Source of the DNA: Myxocyprinus asiaticus
Taxonomy: Eukaryota > Chordata > Actinopteri > Cypriniformes > Catostomidae
Length of the DNA: 64,000 bases
Reading direction: 5' to 3'
Assembly: GCF_019703515.2 (NCBI RefSeq)
Contig: NC_059393.1
Location: 15,177,001 to 15,241,000 of the forward strand
The notes under the pieces are model-generated. The model had not been told where the DNA came from and made no database searches. It saw only the letters and a list, made by a program, of their open reading frames with translations. The translations under genes and the position numbers were made by a program. This document shows positions 58,513 through 64,000 of the stretch, piece by piece. Each line of letters opens with the position of its first letter. Position 1 is the stretch's first letter.

Positions 58513-58833
58513 TGTGGTGGTGAGGGCGTGGCCGAGCGCCATGCTGTGGAGAGTGAAGCGGGGGAGATGAGTGGAAAATGATTGCCACCTGTGCTTAACA
58601 CCTGTCTTGGGTTTCAGTGAGGAGTGATTGGGGCTTTTAAGGAGATGAGACAGTGGCAATCGAGAGAGAGAGCCCAGCTGAGAAGCCATATGCTTACCTG
58701 AGTTATTTGAGTTTGAACTGAAGCTGCAACGTTGCGCTGTTAAGCGAACAAGTTTTTGTTTTGTTTATTAAAATGTGACATTCCTGAGTGGAATTGCCAT
58801 CTCCCGCTCCCTCATTCCTTTGAACCTATTACA
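58513..58833 (+). mobile_element. 3' LTR of the Gmr1-like element
   Basis: Begins TGTGGTGGTGAGGGCGTGGC directly after a GGCGGTGGGGG polypurine run, has TTTGTTTATTAAAATGTG near 58763, and ends TATTACA. The termini TGT/ACA are inverted. Related to the LTR at 17078-17791. Confidence 0.75.
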
Positions 58834-59635
58834 CACTTCCAAATATCCGAACGCTTAGCGGTGAGTTTAACAATACTCAGCACGTGCATCAGCATTAGTG
58901 GGCTGGTTCCAGACTGTGTTTTAGCTGGTCTGGCCATAGTTCAATTACACTCTTCTTCAAAATATGAACCAGCAACTTTTGGGTGAGCACATTTTATCGC
59001 GTCTTATTCACTCAAATGTATTTATGCAAATTGTTTAGCTACTGGGTGCGGTCAAAACTACAGACAGAAAAAAAGGTCAAATCTGTTACAGAAGTGATGT
59101 CAGCTCATATGCACAACCTTTTTTCACAAAAGGTAAATCGACAATTAAAACCAAAGCTTCAAAGATAATACACTGAAAATTAGCTTTTTATTCTCCATTC
59201 CTTTCTGTATTGCTCGTAAAAAAGATTATGTGAAGTGTCAACTTGCCTATGCATATATCCTGACAGTGTTTAGTTCTACATACTGTTGTGTGTCAGCGTT
59301 CACAATCCGGAACATCAACAAGTCAGTTTGTTCACCGTTTCTAATGATTATTATCTACACAAGTATATGTCTCATGTGTGCAAATTCATGTGTGCAGGAC
59401 AAGGAAAGTCTATTTTTGCCCTCATTGAATGGGAGGATAATAAAAATGGAAAAACAGACCCCAGGTTTATTTATTACTTATATAAACACTGAATAAAACA
59501 CTTACCATGGCTTCATGTACAAAGATTTCATTCAGATTCTGTCTGGGCTTGTGGGTTTTTGGTTGTTGCACATGCTGAGTGTTGTAAAACTCAACGCTGA
59601 GTTTTGCACAGAGAGCACTCGGATATTTGGAAGGT
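58834..59635. repeat. Possible inverted-repeat element next to the LTR
   Basis: CTTCCAAATATCCGA at 58837 is mirrored by TCGGATATTTGGAAG near 59620. Further similarity covers GTGAGTTTAACAATACTCAGCACGTGC against its inverted counterpart near 59570. No coding content. Confidence 0.4.
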
Positions 59636-61679
59636 CAGATAAAAGTGATTAGCCGGTCTCATCAAATCACTGACTTACATTTAATAAAGACATTACACCA
59701 TACCGGAAGACTCTGAGCGGTAGTACGTAAAAAAACAAAAAAAAAACTGCCGGTACTCTGTAGACAAAATTAGAGAAGTGCAGGTACTGCATACCGGTGA
59801 GTACCCGACCACTTCAAGCACTGTAGCCATCATAAAAGTAATCCATACGTTTCCAGTAGGCTAATTAATGTCTTCTGAAGTGAAACGCTGGGGGGGGTGT
59901 CAGAAATAGATGAATATTTAAAACTTTTTCTAATAAAAATTCACGAGGGTCGAGGTCAAGCGTGATGGCAAGTTCATGCGAGAACTGGCGCGTGAAATAC
60001 AACACCAAAAAAGGAAGCTCAGTGTTGTTTACAACACAGGAGCATAGATATTCATACATAGATGCCTCAATCACTTGTTTGGATATGTCAACTGCAGTGC
60101 CATCTTGGAATGGTGAACAAGAAGAGCTGTTTGAATCTGTTTGAATGCAAGTGAGTGAGTGGAGGAGATGCCTCAGAGCGAGCTCCTTGCTCAGACTGTT
60201 GCATTAGCTGCTTTTACAGTATTGCGGTCCATAGAAACAGCTGCTAATAAGGTATCTACGGATGAATTTCTATGCAGAGGAGGCTTTCGCACTTAAGTCA
60301 CACGAGAGGCAGTTTTAACTCCACCCTCGTCAATGTACAAACCTCAAGCTGGCCAGAAGCGAACATTTAGTTTAAAAAATGTATCTATTTCTTACACACA
60401 TCCAGCATTTTGCTTCAGAAGACATTCATTAATTAATCCACTGGAGTCATATGGATTATTTTTATGATGGCTATATGTGCTTTTTGGAGCTTCATAAAGT
60501 TGGCACCCATTCACTTGCATTTTATGGACCTACAGAGCTGAAATATTCTTCTAAAAATCTTCATTTGTGTTCTGCTGAAGAAAGACAGTCATACACATCT
60601 GGGATGGCATGATGATGAGTAAATTATGAGAGAATTTTCATTTTTGGATGAACTATTCATTTAAGGGCAATTATAAATGAAACAGCTGGAAAATCCATTA
60701 AGAGGGAGAATGGGATGAAAAGCGTGAAAGCAGAAGAGAAAGAGAGAAATGCTGTAAATGGCTAATGGTGTGATTTGAAGAAATTAGTTGATGTCAGAGT
60801 AAATTAATGGCTTGGTAGTGATCTTCAGTGATCCTTGTCCCCTTAAAGACCTCTCCATCTTAAGACTACAGAGCCACTCTAAATAACTTCTTTTTTGGGC
60901 TACATAACAAAGATCTTTCTAGAGTTTTGTGTAATCAAAGGTGCATACCCTTTGGCATAATGGTCTCTGGCTCTTTGAGTGGTATTGCTGGCCACACATA
61001 TATAGTAAAGGTAAAAATCTGTTTAAAGACTAAATGTCTCATACCAAAAATAGTACATCGGGTCTATATCAAGACATTATCCTTCACTGTTCTTTCAACA
61101 TCAAAATTAAAGACACAAAACCTGAGCAATCAAACTGCCATTCTGTCTAAAAATGAAGGAAGACAGAAGATGTCTTCTCCAAGTTTTCCAGAGTCCTGTC
61201 CTCTATTTTCTCAGGCATTCCTCCGTGATTTTCCACAGAGACATTTGAGGGCTGTTTTACCATTGATCAAAGGTCCACAGCTTTGATCTTTCGTCCTAGT
61301 GCTGCCAAAAGATCACTCCGGTCTTCGCTGGCGAGCGAACTGACAGGACAGTAGACCAACAATGATAATTACAGGCTCCTTTTTATGTTTCTTTCTGTGT
61401 CTTTCAAGCACAAAACTGGCATAAACAGACACCCTGTACTACAGCCTGAATTCCTGGGCTGTAGTCAGGGAAAGGCAGAAAGGTAACGTGCTTTTATTCT
61501 TAGTTTCTGGAGAGAGTAGACATAAAATAGGATTTATGTAGAATGAATGTTTCTGTATGACAGAAGGTTAGTGTCTTTCTGCTTTGTTGCAATGTGCAAA
61601 CACCGACTCACCGACAAGTGCCATTTCCCATCAGACATTTTTGCATCGCCTCATACCTGTTTATGTTGCTCTGTGGTGC
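59636..61679. other. Non-coding with MITE arms, no gene
   Basis: 60405-60662 is one arm of the palindromic repeat in inverted orientation, ending TCATTTTTGGATGAACTATTC. A short partner segment lies at 59820-59885. Around 59700-59815 there is an unclassified repeat with CCGGTA words. Between 60663 and 61679 I see no gene or element boundary. Confidence 0.45.
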
Positions 61680-62060
61680 GACCGGAAGCCTGTTGCATCA
61701 GTAGCATTGGAGACCCGGGTTTGGATCCGGCGATGAAACCAGAAAGTAATTACATTTGCATAATCAGTGATGAGCATGATTTACGAGTTACATTTTACTA
61801 ACATTACATTTGTACACCACTGATGGTTTAGGTTTGGGGTTTGGGTTTGGGTTTGGTGGGTTTAGTTTATGAAATATGCATTCCTCTTCAGTGTATCTGT
61901 TCCAATGGAATCAAAAATCAATCAAAACAAATGAAATCTGTGGACATTTCACCTGGAAAACAGAGCCCATACAGCTAACAACAGTTACTGATTAGGCCAC
62001 TGGGGGCAGTGTTTTGAATTTCGGTAAGCACAGGCCGACTTCAGCTAAAGAAAAGTCAAC
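61680..62060. repeat. Partner of the repeat in intron 3 of gene 1
   Basis: Parallels 3335-3900, including GTTTAGGTTTGGGGTTTGGG and CACTGGGGGCAGTG. A short GGGTTT tandem lies at 61838-61856. Confidence 0.45.
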
Positions 62061-62084
62061 CTACTGTTAAAGCTGGTGAGTGGT

Positions 62085-62245
62085 GGTGGCGTAGTGGGCT
62101 AAAGCACATAACTGGTAATCAGAAGGTTGCTGGTTCAGTTCCCACAGCTATCACCATTGTGTCCTTGAGCAAGGCACTTAACTCCAGGTTGCTCCAGAGG
62201 GACTGTGCCTGTAATAAGTGCATTGTAAGTCGCTTTGGATCAAAT
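62085..62245 (+). mobile_element. V-SINE-like tRNA-derived SINE fragment
   Basis: The head GTGGCGTAGTGGGCTAAAGC (A box) and GGTTCAGTTCCCACAG (B box) are followed by TTGAGCAAGGCACTTAACTC and GCTCCAGAGGGACTGTGCC, which match the conserved central domain of vertebrate V-SINEs. It is a different family from the six SINE copies elsewhere in the window. Confidence 0.65.
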
Positions 62246-62469
62246 GTAAATATTTCACATGTGAGATCAGTCTGTTTTTTCTAAATGTAAAGTCAGACCA
62301 AATGTGCTAAATTCCTGACAAGCACAACCATAGAGCGACTGTTCATGACTCGAAAAATGCATTCGGTGTGCCTTTGACGTCATGTGTTGAACGCGTTCAC
62401 GTGGGCTCACGGTTAAAAGAGAATTCTTTAAAAGACTGAGCGCTCGACTGTGCACTAGTCATAACGGCA

Positions 62470-63282
62470 TGCAGAAAAACATAGTGTAGGGTACAACGGG
62501 GCTAAAGGCTCTGCGGGTTAAAAGGCACCTTTGATTTTCTTTTATCCCAAATCACTAAATAGCATCATAAACTACCACAGCACTTTCCTAAACACCTGTT
62601 TGTCAATATGCACTGCAAAAATGTCCTCTTCCATGAGAGCACTGCATGTAATGTCTAAAGGTTGATTTTGATCTAATATTTAATACTTTATAAAATGTTG
62701 TAAATTTACGTAGCTAATGAATATCCTGGAAATTACCACATTTATTTTGAAACAAAATACTTATTTGTCATTTTTAATTTTGTTCAAGGTGATTATATCA
62801 ACAAAAAAAAAATTCAATAACTGTCCAATAAGGGAAAGGATAGCAATTGGGATAAAACGCCCCTTTTTTTCAGGGGCTAAAGGCCCCTAATTTTTCTTAA
62901 GTGGGGGGAATAGATTTGTTTTGAAAAATGTTCAAATTGGGCTCACATTGACTGATCCAATCACAATGGTGATTCATTTGTTTATAAAATACTTAAGATG
63001 TAATGTAAGGTCAAATGTGATTCAGATAAACAAGAAATGATGCACCCTTTTCTGAAGTGGTTATTTTGAATAAGCATTATCTTAATTTGTTACAAAAAAA
63101 TGCCATCTTGCTGTCTCAAAAAAATTTGCCTAAGTTGACAAATTGTACCCTATAGCCATTGTATGTACACACAATAAACCCCCTGGGGGCCACTTACCCC
63201 AAGTGAGGGAGCCTTTAAACCCAGGTGTGGGGTAAAAGGCTCCCTCGCCACCTTTTTTTTAATTTTTTAAATGAATTGTATT
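62470..63282. repeat. Unclassified repeat with GGCTAAAGGC motifs
   Basis: Recurrent words GGGGCTAAAGGC, CCCCTTTTTTTCAGGGGCTAAAGGCCCC and GGTAAAAGGCTCCCTC suggest a single element with internal inverted segments. No coding potential. Confidence 0.4.
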
Positions 63283-63530
63283 TGTCACGTTTAAATGTGT
63301 TTTTATGTTTTGATTTCATGTCTTATGTTAATAGTTTAGTTCCTGTTTTATAGTCATGTGTTCATGTCATATGATTTCCTGTTCCCTCAGTCAAGTCAAG
63401 TCATTTATGTCTGTTTTGTTTTCACTTTGGATTTACGGTTTTGGATTTCACGTTGTAAATAAACTGCACTTGGGTTCTTCACACTTCATCGTCTTCGTCT
63501 ATTCCTGACTTCAGCCTGCCGAACGTTACA
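63283..63530 (+). mobile_element. 5' LTR of a gypsy-type retrotransposon
   Basis: 248 bp from TGTCACGTTTAAATG to GAACGTTACA, with TGT/ACA inverted termini and AATAAACTGC near 63458 as a polyadenylation signal. Gag-like sequence follows 65 bases downstream, which sets the orientation. The element continues past the window end. Confidence 0.65.
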
Positions 63531-63595
63531 GAATACTTGACTGCAACATGAACCCAGCAGTGTGCCTCATGCAGTTACGCTAGGGAAACCGTTCC

Positions 63596-64000
63596 ATGGA
63601 GGAATATGTGGAGGACTTCTGCGCTCTGGCTAGTGAGGTGGATTTCAATGAGATCGCCCTCAAATCTTTTTCTGTTTTGGGCTAAATGAGCCCATATACT
63701 CCATGATGCCTGGCAGTTGGATAACTTTCAGTCTGGCACAATACATCAATTTTGCCCTGCGCCTGAGCGGTTCATCTTTCACTGCAGGAGTGGCTGATGA
63801 GGAACTATGCACTCCTACAGTGGCTGCCATGTCAGAGCTGTCCACCGTCATAGTCGCCGAGCCAGAGTTCCCCGTCATGGTCGCCGAGCCAGGGTCCCAC
63901 GTCATGGTCGCCGAGCCAGGGTCCCACGTCATGGTCGCCGAGCCAGAGTGCCACGTCATGGTCGCAACAATACTGATGTAATTATTACTCAAATGTTTCT
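63596..64000 (+). pseudogene. Gag remnant of the same LTR element, frameshifted
   Basis: The first frame gives MEEYVEDFCALASEVDFNEI up to a TAA at 63683. A second frame from 63703 gives MMPGSWITFSLAQYINFALR, then LSGSSFTAGVADEE. This is the gag pattern of fish gypsy elements: a capsid segment followed by a short-repeat-rich linker. It then enters 9-residue repeats. An ATG-initiated stretch upstream at 63548 stops quickly. Truncated by the window end. Confidence 0.6.
63847..63966 (+). repeat. 27-bp tandem repeat in the gag linker
   Basis: Four full units and part of a fifth, of the form GTCATGGTCGCCGAGCCAGG, encoding VMVAEPGSH-like 9-residue repeats in the second gag frame. The repeat is also open on the minus strand. 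Confidence 0.85.

Larger units (their letters stand above)
54886..58833 (+). mobile_element. Gmr1-like Ty3/gypsy retrotransposon, 5'-truncated, decayed
   Basis: Order on the plus strand: SCAN-like capsid, zinc knuckle, protease, integrase, reverse transcriptase, RNase H, polypurine run, 3' LTR. Integrase preceding RT is the hallmark of the Gmr1 group of vertebrate Ty3/gypsy elements. The 5' LTR and the start of gag are missing; the left edge abuts a single MITE arm. Many stops and frameshifts. Confidence 0.88.

Noticed and set aside
61838..61856. GGGTTT repeats, considered as interstitial telomere sequence
   Set aside because: Only a few units, and not the vertebrate TTAGGG hexamer; part of an interspersed repeat also seen near 3460.
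63703..63992. Both-strand open frames over the 27-bp repeat, considered as a repeat-protein gene
   Set aside because: The plus-strand frame is the broken gag linker of an LTR element; the minus frame is a by-product of a repeat whose length is a multiple of three.
1..64000. CRISPR arrays, bacterial operons, phage genes or rRNA
   Set aside because: No regularly spaced repeats with unique spacers, no long uninterrupted gene runs and no rRNA signatures; the splice structure and transposons are vertebrate.

Overview
The window looks like vertebrate, and more precisely teleost, nuclear DNA. It is AT-rich with long gene-poor stretches. The genes have short exons with GT/AG introns, and the mobile elements are typical of fish: several Tc1/mariner families, hAT, a tRNA-derived SINE of the type common in cypriniform and other ostariophysan fish, and Gmr1-like, DIRS and Penelope-like retroelements. 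The ostariophysan assignment is an inference from the repeat content, not a direct proof.

The only host genes I can support form a cluster of granzyme/mast-cell-protease-like serine proteases, all on the minus strand. Two are intact five-exon genes: 2764-5640 (249 aa) and 7196-10681 (261 aa). Each has a signal peptide, the His/Asp/Ser triad, and the 1-2-0-0 intron phases usual for granzymes. A third (29260-32198) is a pseudogene with frameshifts, a shortened signal peptide and no exons 4-5. A fourth (42959-45153, with an eroded exon 3 near 47.2 kb) keeps an open exon 4, but a complete Tc1 element sits in its last exon. A fifth is an orphan signal-peptide exon at 41295-41352. This is a birth-and-death gene family littered with transposons.

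Layout. 1-2.7 kb: intergenic sequence with a block that is repeated upstream of gene 2. 2.7-10.7 kb: the two intact genes, with a SINE and microsatellites in introns and a Penelope-like fragment between inverted repeats in intron 1 of gene 2. 10.7-15.1 kb: a tandem duplication of the gene 2 upstream region together with a Sleeping-Beauty-like Tc1. 15.1-20.6 kb: a small inverted-repeat element, an LTR split by a SINE, and unclassified repeats. 20.6-28.2 kb: a large hAT-like element, then two different Tc1 elements. 28.2-32.5 kb: pseudogene 3 with a SINE beside it. 33.2-34.0 kb: a solo LTR. 34.5-39.7 kb: a nested stack, with a hAT inside a SINE inside a DIRS element. 41.3-47.3 kb: the broken protease copies. 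47.4-48.7 kb: a hAT-type element containing a SINE. 50.6-51.8 kb: a repeat carrying its own insertion. 54.9-58.8 kb: a decayed Gmr1-like LTR retrotransposon with integrase ahead of reverse transcriptase. 63.3-64 kb: the left end of another LTR element that runs off the window.

I found no CRISPR array, rRNA gene, genuine tRNA gene or bacterial-type operon. The observations most worth following are the transposon-disrupted protease exon, the odd activation site and oxyanion-hole residue among the proteases, the three-level nested insertion with target-site duplications, and the duplicated promoter-side segment.
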